NCBI RefSeq assembly: GCF_000315625.1 | Contig: NW_005434631.1 | Span: 79,101 to 143,100 of the forward strand | Length of the DNA: 64,000 nt | Source: Guillardia theta CCMP2712 | Lineage: Eukaryota > Cryptophyceae > Pyrenomonadales > Geminigeraceae | Reading direction: 5' to 3' | Shown here: in pieces, positions 17,649-26,779 of the stretch | How the letters are laid out: each line of letters starts with the position of its first letter | Position numbering within the stretch: position 1 is the stretch's first letter | Notes under the pieces: model-generated | What the model was told of the DNA's origin: nothing | Database searches by the model: none | What the model saw: the letters and a program-made list of their open reading frames with translations, nothing else | Translations under genes and position numbers: made by a program

Positions 17649-19604
17649 TTATGCAAATTGGAAGCCAGTGTTGTTGTATAGGATTGCCTTGAAGAAATCA
17701 AAAATCATCTCTTTGACATTCTTATAACGATTTGATAATTCTAGAACAAAACCACATGTATGAGCTATCGGCAGAAATTGTCGATTATATATCCTGATGC
17801 TATAATTGCTTGTTGTATCATTGATAATATGATCCGCTGCTGTCCAGAATACCAATACTTTTTTAACGAAGTCCTTGAACCTTGGAACATATCTATCTGC
17901 CAATTGTTGATTCTGTGTGTCAAGGCCTTTCCAATCTTCTAATAATTCTTTGTACATTGAATCACTCATTGTTAGCATGCCCTTGAATATATTCTTTATG
18001 TGTTCAATATCAACATTTGAAGCATTGCCTGTGAATGACACCCTTCCAAGCATGTTCTTCATGGCTGCTCGTGTGTCTTGAACATACGAGAATATCCTGC
18101 TGATGTCCCCTATTTGGATTCCCTTTTCAATGAATATCCCATCGCTCTTGATCTGCATTCCACGCAATATGTTCCTGTACATTGACTTCAATTCATTGTA
18201 TCTTGTGGATGGATCATAATCAAAGACATCAAGTATTATATCATCAACCACCTTTTTTATGCTTTTCCTTTTCTTATTGAGAAGGCTAGCCATCTTCTTG
18301 TTGACACCTATGTCAAGCATGTAGAACACAAAGATGTCATAGTAAGAGATTATCCTGTTTCTAACATCACTCATCCATGATTCATGGCTCCTTGACTGTT
18401 GATACAATTGAGCATGCCTATTGCTGTCTTCATATATAGACATATCATCAACCTCGATGTTTGCTCTAATTCGTGACCTCATAGGCTTGTACATAAGACT
18501 TGCCACATCAATCAACGCTATGCGTTCAGGTATTCCATAATCATTCATCAAGAGGAATTTCATTACATAACCAATGAACCTGTAATGCTTTGCGTCAAGA
18601 TCTCTCTTGAAGATATACACATCCTTTGAGCCTGGAATTTTTTTCAGATACCTTTGAATGAATTGTTTAGACAGATTGGTAAGGAATTGACGGGTGAGAC
18701 CACCATGATCTAAGCCGTCACTGTTCAGATAGTTCACATTTCTTATCACAAATGGCCTTGTCCTTGATTCAAATTTTCCTAAGATATGATCAATCTCTTC
18801 TTCATCTCCAATGACTATAGGCAATTTGCGCTTGTTGTTGGTTTGTGCAAGGAATTCCTTGGTCTGTTTTATATCATATGCGTGCCTCTTTGTATTGTAG
18901 CACACATGCTTCATGAGATCACGCATGGGATCATCTTCAATAAATGATAGCTCTATGTCACAATCCTCGTCCTTGTAATCTGTGTTTCGGGATCTGCTCT
19001 TTAGTGAAGCAGAATTCACTGACAATGATTTTGATGACACATTATTCGAACCTGATCGATCCAAACGAGGGTTGCGATGATGGGAGCGAGGTGTATTATT
19101 AGAGCTTCTACTAGAAACATTGGCAGCATTCAATTGTGTTACTATATCTTCTTCTGTCATGCCATTGTTATTTTGAATTTGACGCAATACATAAGCCGCA
19201 TTGCGTGTCATCCTATCGATCATGTCAAAATCTAAGGTTGTTGGATCATCTGTTTGTAAAATTCTAACATCAAAGAAGAGTTTTATAATATGTTTCACTG
19301 CAGGAAATCTTAGGATCATATCTAGGTGTCTGATATTCGTAACTCTGGTGAATAAAAAGTTGAAGATATGACTATCAAGCCTAATCAGGTCTGCATCTTC
19401 ATTATTCCTTCCATGATTGATTTCATTTATATCAAACATTAACAAATTCATCATGTAATTGTTGTCTCTCATGGTGAGCCATGCTTCAACAACCACTTCA
19501 TCTAGACGAATAATTGTAGCTATGTCTTGTGCTCCAATGAGATTGATGTTGCTGCGTTGCAATCTGAAATAATGCAGATTTCGATTGTATATGTTTTGTT
19601 CCAT
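17649..19604 (-). CDS. HECT-type E3 ubiquitin ligase
   Basis: A 651-residue protein ending in a HECT domain. The N-lobe signature is SDGLDHGGLTRQFLTNLSKQ (near residue 300), matching the D-x-G-G-[LV]-T-R-E of HECT ligases. The catalytic region at the C-terminus reads LPIAHTCGFVLELSNRYK, with the active cysteine at C617 in the family's T-C-x-x-x-L-x-L context. Residues 1-210 carry no known substrate-binding domain and include a Ser/Arg/Asn-rich linker (about 160-205). HECT ligases take ubiquitin from an E2 onto this cysteine and then onto substrates. A virus-encoded one would redirect host protein turnover. The gene is open throughout, has an ATG at 19604 and lies tail to tail with the histone doublet gene, 78 bp apart. 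Confidence 0.88.
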   Translation of the reverse strand: MEQNIYNRNLHYFRLQRSNINLIGAQDIATIIRLDEVVVEAWLTMRDNNYMMNLLMFDINEINHGRNNEDADLIRLDSHIFNFLFTRVTNIRHLDMILRFPAVKHIIKLFFDVRILQTDDPTTLDFDMIDRMTRNAAYVLRQIQNNNGMTEEDIVTQLNAANVSSRSSNNTPRSHHRNPRLDRSGSNNVSSKSLSVNSASLKSRSRNTDYKDEDCDIELSFIEDDPMRDLMKHVCYNTKRHAYDIKQTKEFLAQTNNKRKLPIVIGDEEEIDHILGKFESRTRPFVIRNVNYLNSDGLDHGGLTRQFLTNLSKQFIQRYLKKIPGSKDVYIFKRDLDAKHYRFIGYVMKFLLMNDYGIPERIALIDVASLMYKPMRSRIRANIEVDDMSIYEDSNRHAQLYQQSRSHESWMSDVRNRIISYYDIFVFYMLDIGVNKKMASLLNKKRKSIKKVVDDIILDVFDYDPSTRYNELKSMYRNILRGMQIKSDGIFIEKGIQIGDISRIFSYVQDTRAAMKNMLGRVSFTGNASNVDIEHIKNIFKGMLTMSDSMYKELLEDWKGLDTQNQQLADRYVPRFKDFVKKVLVFWTAADHIINDTTSNYSIRIYNRQFLPIAHTCGFVLELSNRYKNVKEMIFDFFKAILYNNTGFQFA

Positions 19605-19683
19605 GTTGTTTGTTATACAATCATATAGTTTTATGATTTGACTGTTTCATAATCCTCACTATTTTATGCAATTACAGATATAA

Positions 19684-19911
19684 ATGGATGTTTCCTATAT
19701 TCAAAAGCTAATCCAACCTAGAACGCTGTCCGCGAGGTCATCATCTCCCACCTCGCAGGACATTGAAGATGTTCTCAGGCTCTTACAACACAACAAGGAA
19801 TTCTACACGCAGTTGTGTAACGATCGCACAATGTTGCGACAATTTGCTTCAGATAATCATATCAATGAGAAGAAGCTCCTTAAATTCTCGAAGTACATCG
19901 ATTTGCTGTGA
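19684..19911 (+). CDS. Small hypothetical protein
   Basis: A 75-residue frame starting 79 bp from the divergent HECT gene. It has a Ser-rich stretch (LSARSSSPTS) and a helical C-terminus (EKKLLKFSKYIDLL). No family is recognised. The last part overlaps a minus-strand frame, so it could be spurious. Confidence 0.4.
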   Translation: MDVSYIQKLIQPRTLSARSSSPTSQDIEDVLRLLQHNKEFYTQLCNDRTMLRQFASDNHINEKKLLKFSKYIDLL

Positions 19912-20525
19912 TCCATCAAAGAATCTATAATGCTGCGCAGAAAGAAGAACATAGAGAGGCTTAACCTGCTTGATCTTCCTGATAATGTATTGGAAACAAT
20001 CATTGATAAGTATAAGGCCCTCTTCTGTGAGCATCAATTGGTCCTCAAGAGGTGGATTTATGGATCCAATGCAGAGTTTCAGAATGAGCAATGAAGCGTA
20101 GAGGTAGTGCAGATTACACTTCTTCCTGTCGACCCTCTGTAAAAGCCCCATTGATATTTGCGAATACATCATACCAAAAAGATATCATTGATATGTATGG
20201 TGAGAGGCTCAACAAGAACTTCTTGTTCCGTTAGCAGCTCAACAAATGACTGTCCATCGTGAAGTAAAACATCAAGATCGATGTGTCCCAGCTCATATTG
20301 CAAAATCTTGATGACCTCCTTGTTATCTTCCCTAGGGTACAGGTAAAGCATCATGAACTCCCATGACCGAGCGATCGGATCATGTTCTTCCTGTCCGCGT
20401 TCAACCTCCATGTGATCATCTTTGTCCCCACCGACCCCATTCCTGTGTCTCCAATCCAGTGATTGAATACGTATACCAAAGCGACAAACATGCGTTTCAA
20501 CTGTTTTAGCCCATCTTTCACCCAC
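19849..20525 (-). pseudogene. Probable shifted 3' continuation of the primase-like gene
   Basis: Beyond about 20425 the primase-like frame becomes poor (it ends RSLGHGSS). A neighbouring frame reads well to a stop at 20169: SWEFMMLYLYPREDNKEVIK, then ILQYELGHIDLDVLLHDGQS. The switch would fall in a G-rich run (GGGGTCGGTGGGG, minus strand). Another frame starts at an ATG (20172) overlapping that stop and runs to 19849, with a helical sequence (LTEEGLILINDCFQYIIRKI). Either the primase-like gene has lost frame near its end, or one or two small overlapping genes follow it. An intron cannot be excluded. Confidence 0.4.
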
Positions 20526-22783
20526 AATGCGTCGCAGGGGTCCCTCTGTAATATGAATTTGAAAAGATCAAGCAGCGGATCGTTCAAGGCTTCAGAGTCC
20601 ATATGCTGGACAGGGTTAAGTACTTGTTTGTCCCTATGCATCTTCTGGATTTCGGGGTCGATTACATCCCAATCACCCTTGACACATAGTCTGAATCCCA
20701 CACGAGCCATTTCCTCATCAATGAATTTGTTGATCTCCTGAACAGCTTTGGCGTACACTGTAGAGCCTGAGTTTGCATTGCGTGTGCGTGCTTTCTCAAC
20801 CAATACAAAGCCTCTTTCTATTGCCTGATCCACATCGGTTTCATGAAGTGGAGGTGGCGATTGTATCTGACTTCCCCAGTCCTTGAGCACCTCTCTGATG
20901 AATCCACCTGCTTCCCCATCTTTCCGTTTGACCATGTCTGCAAAGTATGCAGCAGTCATTACAAGAGCCTTAAAGATGGTCGTCTTGTTGCCCAAGTATG
21001 GATGCCTGTTCAAGGTGATGAAGGACAGCTTGAGTTTTAGTATTTCACATTTGTTGACTACGTTGTCACTTGAATTTTGTTCTGGTTCCCATTCCAATGT
21101 CGGAGATCCAAAGTACCGAAGTCTGTGTGTGTCGGAAGTAAAGTCAACGTTTCTATCAAAATCTGTTATCTCTGCAGAAGCTGCTTTAGCCAAAGCACTC
21201 GACATTGTCTTCTCATTATCGTCAACAGGCTTGTAGCCTTTTTGCACAGTCATGTTGAAAACATCACAAGCTGCGAGTATGGTGTCTTGATCATAGTTCA
21301 TCAACTGGTCAATAATCTTCATCTCCTTTGACAACCATCTGTCATATCCACTGTATGACTCTTCATCTTCAAAAATACTACGAAGCACACGATCCAACTG
21401 TTCATTGCTGCTGTTAATCCTTGGTCTCAATTTGCTTTTTGTGTTGAGAGGATGATCCTGTTCTTGCATCTCATTGTTCTCTTTACGCTTCTTCTGTCTC
21501 TTGGGGAAATTGTTTGCTCTAGCCCTAGGTGCATCAATGTGTATCAACTCAATTTCGTCAAACTTGTCAATGCAATGTTGAAAGACCAGATTGTACATCT
21601 TTTGCATTCTTTCAATGAAGTATGGTGTTGGTCGATAGTCTCTTGTCGCCAAATGGTCCAGGGTCCTTTCTATATCATCGGTTGTGAATCCTTGGTCTGG
21701 CAAAGGGTATTCTCTTGAGAAGAGGAGAGTCGTGGGGTGTGGATACAGATCAGGCTTCGTGCCACCGTCACCATACACGGCACTGTCGAACAGATGGTCG
21801 TTTTTCTCAAAAGATTTGCAGTAGACGTATAGATCTTGCCGTTTCTCAATCTCCGTGTAGACACGCTCGAACACCTCATTCCCCAGCAAACTCCTGATAT
21901 GGCTCAAGACCATGTCTTTTCTCTTCTTTGGATCACAACTTCTGAATCGGATAAATGAGTATTTGGGCGAGAACATCATAATCCGAGTTCCCTTTCCTCC
22001 AGTAAAATATGCAAATGTCAAAGCATTGGGATCCAGCTGCCCTAAGCGTGCCATGATCTCGTTTGTGATGAGTGAAACGGTTGCAAACCCTTTCTTTGCA
22101 GCATCTATTTCCGCGTCTGATAGAAGGTGCTTCATACCGCATACGTACTGTTTCACTGCGGTTTGAACATTGATACCTCCTTGGTCAGGATGGTCAGAAA
22201 GCCAATGAGAGTCAACATCAACATCGAAGAGTGTTACCCAGGCAACATTTTCGGACTCATCCTTTAATCTCTGGAATGTGATAGTGTTGTACAGTGCTAT
22301 TCTTGTATTTTCATAGAAATGTTCGAGAAACGTTTGTTCTTTTGTGTGTATAGCCAGTAAATACTCCTTTTGGAACTTCTTATCCCACTGTGCATCATTC
22401 TTGTTCAATCTTGTCATTTGTTTGATCTCATCGTCACGTAGAGCTTGATAACTTTCACTTTGAAGTGATTTGGTATCCTCTATTAAGTGTTGTTGCACAA
22501 TAGCAGCAGGTACGATCAAGGTGGTATTCGTGTACGGCTGATAGGAGAGACTGCTCGATCCCGAAGGAGGATAGATTCTCACCTTGATGAATACCTGACC
22601 ATTACTTGGAAGACTTCCAGAATCAGGGATCGACAAACCCCTCAGATGGTGAATATTTCTCATCTTGGCATTGCCAAGATCGTTTTCGTCACTATCGGTC
22701 ACTTTCCGCTTTTTCTTGTCTGGTTCGCCATCCGATGGCATGTCAGATTCACCACCATACTCCCTTCCGTTTCGTGGTTTCAT
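20351..22783 (-). CDS. Divergent archaeo-eukaryotic primase-like protein
   Basis: Read from the ATG at 22783 this is 810 residues; the open frame continues 36 codons upstream to a TTG after an in-frame stop. The core resembles an AEP primase: VTLFDVDVDSHW (motif I, D-x-D), then FAYFTGGKGTRIMMFSP where motif II would lie, and FDSAVYGDGGTKPDLYPHP as a candidate motif III. Motif II normally has a His, and here an Arg (GTR) stands in its place, so activity is doubtful. The N-terminus has a basic stretch (PDKKKRKV) that looks like a nuclear localisation signal. The base composition is visibly less AT-rich than in the genes to the left, so a separate origin (mobile element or host) is possible. The 3' end may be shifted in frame. 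Confidence 0.5.
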   Translation of the reverse strand: MKPRNGREYGGESDMPSDGEPDKKKRKVTDSDENDLGNAKMRNIHHLRGLSIPDSGSLPSNGQVFIKVRIYPPSGSSSLSYQPYTNTTLIVPAAIVQQHLIEDTKSLQSESYQALRDDEIKQMTRLNKNDAQWDKKFQKEYLLAIHTKEQTFLEHFYENTRIALYNTITFQRLKDESENVAWVTLFDVDVDSHWLSDHPDQGGINVQTAVKQYVCGMKHLLSDAEIDAAKKGFATVSLITNEIMARLGQLDPNALTFAYFTGGKGTRIMMFSPKYSFIRFRSCDPKKRKDMVLSHIRSLLGNEVFERVYTEIEKRQDLYVYCKSFEKNDHLFDSAVYGDGGTKPDLYPHPTTLLFSREYPLPDQGFTTDDIERTLDHLATRDYRPTPYFIERMQKMYNLVFQHCIDKFDEIELIHIDAPRARANNFPKRQKKRKENNEMQEQDHPLNTKSKLRPRINSSNEQLDRVLRSIFEDEESYSGYDRWLSKEMKIIDQLMNYDQDTILAACDVFNMTVQKGYKPVDDNEKTMSSALAKAASAEITDFDRNVDFTSDTHRLRYFGSPTLEWEPEQNSSDNVVNKCEILKLKLSFITLNRHPYLGNKTTIFKALVMTAAYFADMVKRKDGEAGGFIREVLKDWGSQIQSPPPLHETDVDQAIERGFVLVEKARTRNANSGSTVYAKAVQEINKFIDEEMARVGFRLCVKGDWDVIDPEIQKMHRDKQVLNPVQHMDSEALNDPLLDLFKFILQRDPCDALWVKDGLKQLKRMFVALVYVFNHWIGDTGMGSVGTKMITWRLNADRKNMIRSLGHGSS

Positions 22784-22994
22784 GAGGAGAGATTTTCCTC
22801 TTTTGTGGTCCTGTTGAGGGATACTTATATACTCAATTCTTTCAAAATCACGAATACATATATCCACGGTTGGGATCCCACTCCTGTACAAGATCGATCG
22901 ATCCCCTTGGTAGAGTTTGGGGGGGGGAATTCATTCAGCACTTTGTTTTCTTTTTTTCATTCCATCCGGACCCCCACCCCTCAATTCCTCTAGA

Positions 22995-23300
22995 TTCGGT
23001 GGGTAGTAGAGTACACCCCACCCTCTCCTGCCAGCTATCGAATCGGTGGGTAGTAGAGTACACCCCACCCTCTCCTGTATGATCAGCTATCGAATCGGTG
23101 GGTAGTAGAGTACACCCCACCCTCTCCTGTATGATCAGCTATCGAATCGGTGGGTAGTAGAGTACACCCCACCCTCTCCTGTATGATCAGCTATCGAATC
23201 GGTGGGTAGTAGAGTACACCCCACCCTCTCCTGTATGATCAGCTATCGAATCGGTGGGTAGTAGAGTACACCCCACCCTCTCCTGTATCATCAGCACCCC
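22995..23300. repeat. 52-bp tandem repeat, about six copies
   Basis: The unit AATCGGTGGGTAGTAGAGTA... followed by CACCCCACCCTCTCCTGTAT and GATCAGCTATCG starts at 23041, 23093, 23145, 23197 and 23249, a strict 52-bp period. A variant first copy near 22995 is 46 bp from the next. Each unit holds a near-palindrome, GGTGGG...CCCCACC. The array ends in ACCCCAACTACTGCAAACTC, which reappears at 23834 after a degenerate copy. A run of nine G at about 22919-22927 precedes the array. Confidence 0.95.
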
Positions 23301-23406
23301 ACCCCAACTACTGCAAACTCTAAATGAATGGCTTTGAGCTTCTCTCCTGCCACTGACATTCTGCTGAAATGTTTGCTTCCCGCGCGGCATGCATTTTTAA
23401 ACAGCT

Positions 23407-23736
23407 ATGAGTCCAATAGAGGCCTTGATTGACGTGAAAGGTTATCGTAAAAATTTTGATTCATCTTTCGTTTTGCTGCGACCATTAAGCAAGCTTGCGA
23501 GTCGAACGATCAGGTTATCTGTACACATTCGGCGAGGGGATCTTATCGGAAAGAAAAATCAACGTCTATTGCCTCAGCTGGTAAAGGAAATCACAAGTGA
23601 TAACGGTGGCCAAAAGGTTGAACTGGTCTTTCATCTTGAAAGAAAGAGTTACACCGAATGCCGTCTGCATCTGGCAACTTTTTCAGTTGACTATCTCATT
23701 TATCCAATAGAGCTTATGATTGCATTCTTTCAATGA
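23407..23736 (+). pseudogene. Fragment with HIRRGD motif (fucosyltransferase-like?)
   Basis: A 109-residue open frame between the tandem array and its degenerate copy. It contains LSVHIRRGDLIGKKNQRLLP. The H-x-R-R-x-D motif is typical of alpha-1,6/O-fucosyltransferase-fold enzymes, where it helps bind GDP-fucose. Nothing else of such an enzyme is visible on either side, so this would be an isolated exon or a gene fragment. The motif is short and the assignment is weak. Confidence 0.3.
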
Positions 23737-23764
23737 AGTATGGTTTTGGTACTTGTGTTGCCAC

Positions 23765-23900
23765 ACGAAAAAGGTATACCCCACCCTGTGCTGTATCACC
23801 AGGTATCGATTCGGTGGGTAGTTTAGTACACCCACCCCAACTACTGCAAACTCTAGTTGCAACCGCCTCATATTACAGTACCGCCTCATATTACAGTTTT
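23765..23900. repeat. Degenerate copy of the 52-bp unit plus 20-bp tandem
   Basis: TATACCCCACCCTGTGCTGT...TCGGTGGGTAGTTTAGTACA is a decayed unit of the array at 22995. It is followed by the same CAACTACTGCAAACTCTA flank. Next, ACCGCCTCATATTACAGT occurs twice in tandem. Confidence 0.75.
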
Positions 23901-24031
23901 AGTACAGGGTGAAACTAATACTCTCGACGCCCATTACAACAAAAGGAACGACGGCTGAAGAGAAAGACAAGTTTGTATCTTGATTTTTCATCAACGAAGA
24001 CGAGGAAATATGAGGCGCAAGAGAAAGTGGG

Positions 24032-24129
24032 AATGATTGCAATTTGCTCCTGAGACAGCAGTGACACTGAAGGACATCGATATGATTGCAATTTGCTCCT
24101 GGAACAGCAGTGACACTGAAGGACATCGA
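24032..24129. repeat. 49-bp tandem duplication
   Basis: ATGATTGCAATTTGCTCCTG ... CACTGAAGGACATCGAT occurs twice with a 49-bp period (24032 and 24081). It lies downstream of the minus-strand IFI6/IFI27-like gene. No function is evident. Confidence 0.9.
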
Positions 24130-24250
24130 TACTCGACTAGTATCTATTCACGGATTACTCATAGCAAGCTACACAGTTGCAACCCGCTTGCTGGTCCATG
24201 CAAGGGGTCACAACGGACGATCAGTGGCGGGGTTCGTGTCGTCGAGCTTC

Positions 24251-25021
24251 TCACTGCGAGATCGGTTCCTTGTCGAGCTGCTGATTCTTCATCAGTCTTG
24301 CCCTCCGGTCTGAGTACCAGGAATAGGCGTACTTGCCTGTCCTGTAGCTCCCGTACGCCGCCGTACCGACGACAGCCGCACCGACGCATGCTACAGCAGC
24401 TGTTGTGGACAGTCCCAACATGCCGGTTGCTCCAATGCTCTGAAGCGTCGCTACCATTCCCCCTGATGCCATGGACGCGACTCCTCCTCCAGAAGCGACG
24501 GCTGAGGCTGACATCATAGACGCTGCCGTGCTGCCTGCGGCGATGCCAGTGCTGGTGAAACCAATCGCTTGCACTCCAGCCACAGCAGCGGCAGGAGCAA
24601 GCATCGCACCGCCCAGAGCCCCTCCTCCTGCAGCTGCCGCTCCTGATGAGATCCAAGGGCCTCCACGTCTAGCACTCTCAGTTGCCTCCTTTAGATCTGT
24701 GTCTTCCCACTGCACGATCCATTCAGCCGGAAGCTCCTCCACCCGTCTCAGCACCGCCTCCCCGTCAGACCCATCCAGACAAGTCAGAGGTTTCTTCTGA
24801 TCAGCGTCAGCATAGAAGATCGGTCCGTTGTCAAGCTTCTGATCCTTGGCAAAAACGCGAACAAACTGTTGGTCTTTGACCTTGAATGCAAACGAACCAT
24901 CGACCTCAACATTGAAGGACTCCATCGCTTCCTCTGGCAGCGGAACAGTATCCTCAGCAGCAGCAGATGTTTCTGGTGGGTTCATCGCACTTTCACCTTT
25001 GTCGGTGCTCGTTGGCGCCAT
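24251..25021 (-). CDS. IFI6/IFI27 (ISG12)-family membrane protein
   Basis: A 256-residue protein from the ATG at 25021; the frame extends ten codons further to a TTG. Residues 1-125 are an acidic, soluble part of no known family. From about 130 to 220 comes the Gly/Ala/Ser-rich hydrophobic domain of the IFI6/IFI27 (ISG12) family, including [20 protein letters not shown] and [20 protein letters not shown]. In animals these proteins sit in mitochondrial or ER membranes and influence apoptosis and antiviral responses. The family also occurs in scattered protists and bacteria. A short basic tail follows ([19 protein letters not shown]). Its GC-rich codons differ sharply from the virus-like genes on both sides, so it is host-derived or separately acquired. 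No intron is apparent. Confidence 0.78.
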   Translation of the reverse strand: MAPTSTDKGESAMNPPETSAAAEDTVPLPEEAMESFNVEVDGSFAFKVKDQQFVRVFAKDQKLDNGPIFYADADQKKPLTCLDGSDGEAVLRRVEELPAEWIVQWEDTDLKEATESARRGGPWISSGAAAAGGGALGGAMLAPAAAVAGVQAIGFTSTGIAAGSTAASMMSASAVASGGGVASMASGGMVATLQSIGATGMLGLSTTAAVACVGAAVVGTAAYGSYRTGKYAYSWYSDRRARLMKNQQLDKEPISQ

Positions 25022-25051
25022 GCCTTCCTGTTGCGGCTTTTCTTTACTCAA

Positions 25052-25505
25052 AGTTAAGTTAAAAATCAGTACGAGGCCCGTGACCGGGCCGGCGGGCCGC
25101 GGCCGGGGCCCAGTTCAGTTCAAGTAGTCAAGCCTAGTCATAAGTTAGGTTAAAAATCAGTACGAGTTTCACTGAAAGTCAGTAGTGAGTTTACAGTACT
25201 GAAAGAGTAGAGGAGGCTTGTCGGACCCTGAAAAGGCTGTCGCACATCATGGCATGCCATAGTGGCGAGAAGTGATTAGGTATACCCCCAAACTGCGGCG
25301 AGAAGAGAAAAGACAGCGAGAACCGACCCTCATCATCCTGCCCACTGATGTCCCGGCCGGGCCGCGAGAGTCCCGGCGCCGGTCCGCCGGTGACCGTCGG
25401 AGTCCCGAGTCCGGTACGGTCGAGTCCCGGTCCCCGGGCCGGGCCCTCACTAGTCCTTTATTTTACTCTAAGTTAAGTTAAAATGGAGGAATCTGGCTTT
25501 TCGTA
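25052..25505. promoter_or_regulatory. Divergent intergenic block with GC-rich islands
   Basis: Between two divergent genes. AAGTTAAGTTAAAAATCAGT at 25051 recurs, slightly changed, at about 25142, and a shorter AAGTTAAGTTAAAA lies at about 25472, just before the next gene. Two very GC-rich islands (about 25077-25112 and 25355-25447) are built from GGGCCGG/GAGTCCCGG-type units. They stand out against everything nearby. A bidirectional promoter is likely (inference). Confidence 0.45.
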
Positions 25506-25934
25506 ATGCAGCGACAAAATGCAGCTGCAGCATTCATGGATGACGGTGATGCACAAGAGACAGAGAAAAATGATAAAAGTGGTAAAACAATGGGATGGCT
25601 TGCTACAGCAGCAGCTGGACTAGGAATCATAGCTGGGGCCGCCATCCTTTTGACTCAAAAAGAAAGCTGTCCAACGGAGGAGATGGTTGTTCGCAAGATC
25701 AGAACTGTGACTGACGAGTTTCGTCGTCGGAATAAAAATTATCCAAAAGATGAGGGTGATTTTAGCTATTTTATTTGGAGGTACAAGAAGTTGAAACAAG
25801 AGGACAAGGAACGCTGTGTCAATTGGAGAAATAAAATCGCTCATCAAAACTGGAGCGAACTGAAAGATGAGGAGAAACGCGAGTTTTACGATATTCTCTG
25901 CCGTATTGAGACTGATTTGTCTCCATGGCAGTAA
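25506..25934 (+). CDS. Small single-pass membrane protein, unknown
   Basis: A 142-residue protein. Residues 29-50 form a hydrophobic segment (MGWLATAAAGLGIIAGAAIL) after an acidic N-terminus. The remainder is a charged helical domain (VVRKIRTVTDEFRRRNKNYP; WSELKDEEKREFYDILCRIE). It is divergent from the IFI6/IFI27-like gene and shares the same short upstream motif, so the pair may be co-regulated. No family is recognised. Confidence 0.55.
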   Translation: MQRQNAAAAFMDDGDAQETEKNDKSGKTMGWLATAAAGLGIIAGAAILLTQKESCPTEEMVVRKIRTVTDEFRRRNKNYPKDEGDFSYFIWRYKKLKQEDKERCVNWRNKIAHQNWSELKDEEKREFYDILCRIETDLSPWQ

Positions 25935-26779
25935 TAAGGGCACTTGCAATGAGGTGGTATTGTGTGAATTACTCTGCTTATTTCCCGATTATTGTTGCGG
26001 AAACTTTTAATACTTGAATGAAGAGGAGCTTTTAGATCTCCCGCTGATGAATACCAGTTGTAACACCATTTTGGCTCAGAACACAAAATTTGTGATCTTT
26101 GGCATGTCTTGTATGTCGAGCACCACCACTTGCGCCCATTACCTATGCAGAATCATAGCAATGGGACCAGATTTGATTGGGATCATTACATCAAACCGCG
26201 CAATTGCGAACTCGGGCGAGAGCATATTGAAAGGATTGTAGAAGAAATAAACATGCACCTGGATAGTGTCCAGAGTGAACTATCAAGGCGCCCCTGAGAC
26301 TCAATCCAACTATGTGTTGCTTGAGATCAGTCATCTTTCAGTCGCTTGACTCAATCTTCATTCTGCAACCAATGGCTTGCGATGAAGGATCAGGTTCATA
26401 TCCCAGATCCTGTAGTGCTATGCTATCTCTGTATGAACCTGTTCGGCAGTCCATATTCAAAGATTGCAGCTCTCACTGCCTCACTGTATGCATCCAAATT
26501 GGCAGTTCTTTTGAATTCTCTTGTGATAGCCGAAGTGGCGCATCTTGGAAGAATTGCAATGCTTCTAATGCCTTCTATGTGAAAGGCTACATGAGGCAGA
26601 GTCCCATAAGATACACAAGCAAACATTCAAAACATCAGCAACCAATCAGCTCTTTGAATATGCCAGCAACAGAGAGATTAGGTTCACACCCGAGCACTTC
26701 TTTAGCAATAACCCATACTCATTCGACTTGCTGCTCAAACTTGAATATGGATTGTCTTATGATACTCAAGACATAGCTT
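25935..26779 (+). pseudogene. Decayed coding sequence, 5' part of the NP-repeat gene
   Basis: No single frame is open, but coding-like text appears in turn in different frames. Around 26150-26300 it reads EHIERIVEEINMHLDSVQSE; around 26590-26770 it reads NREIRFTPEHFFSNNPYSFD. The latter runs directly up to the intact frame beginning at 26780, one base out of phase. I read this as the N-terminal half of the NP-repeat gene broken by at least two frameshifts. Interruptions by introns are a less likely explanation, since the related gene at 14647 has none. Confidence 0.5.

Noticed and set aside
22995-23300. CRISPR-like array
   Set aside because: The units are contiguous 52-bp tandem repeats without variable spacers, in a eukaryotic context.
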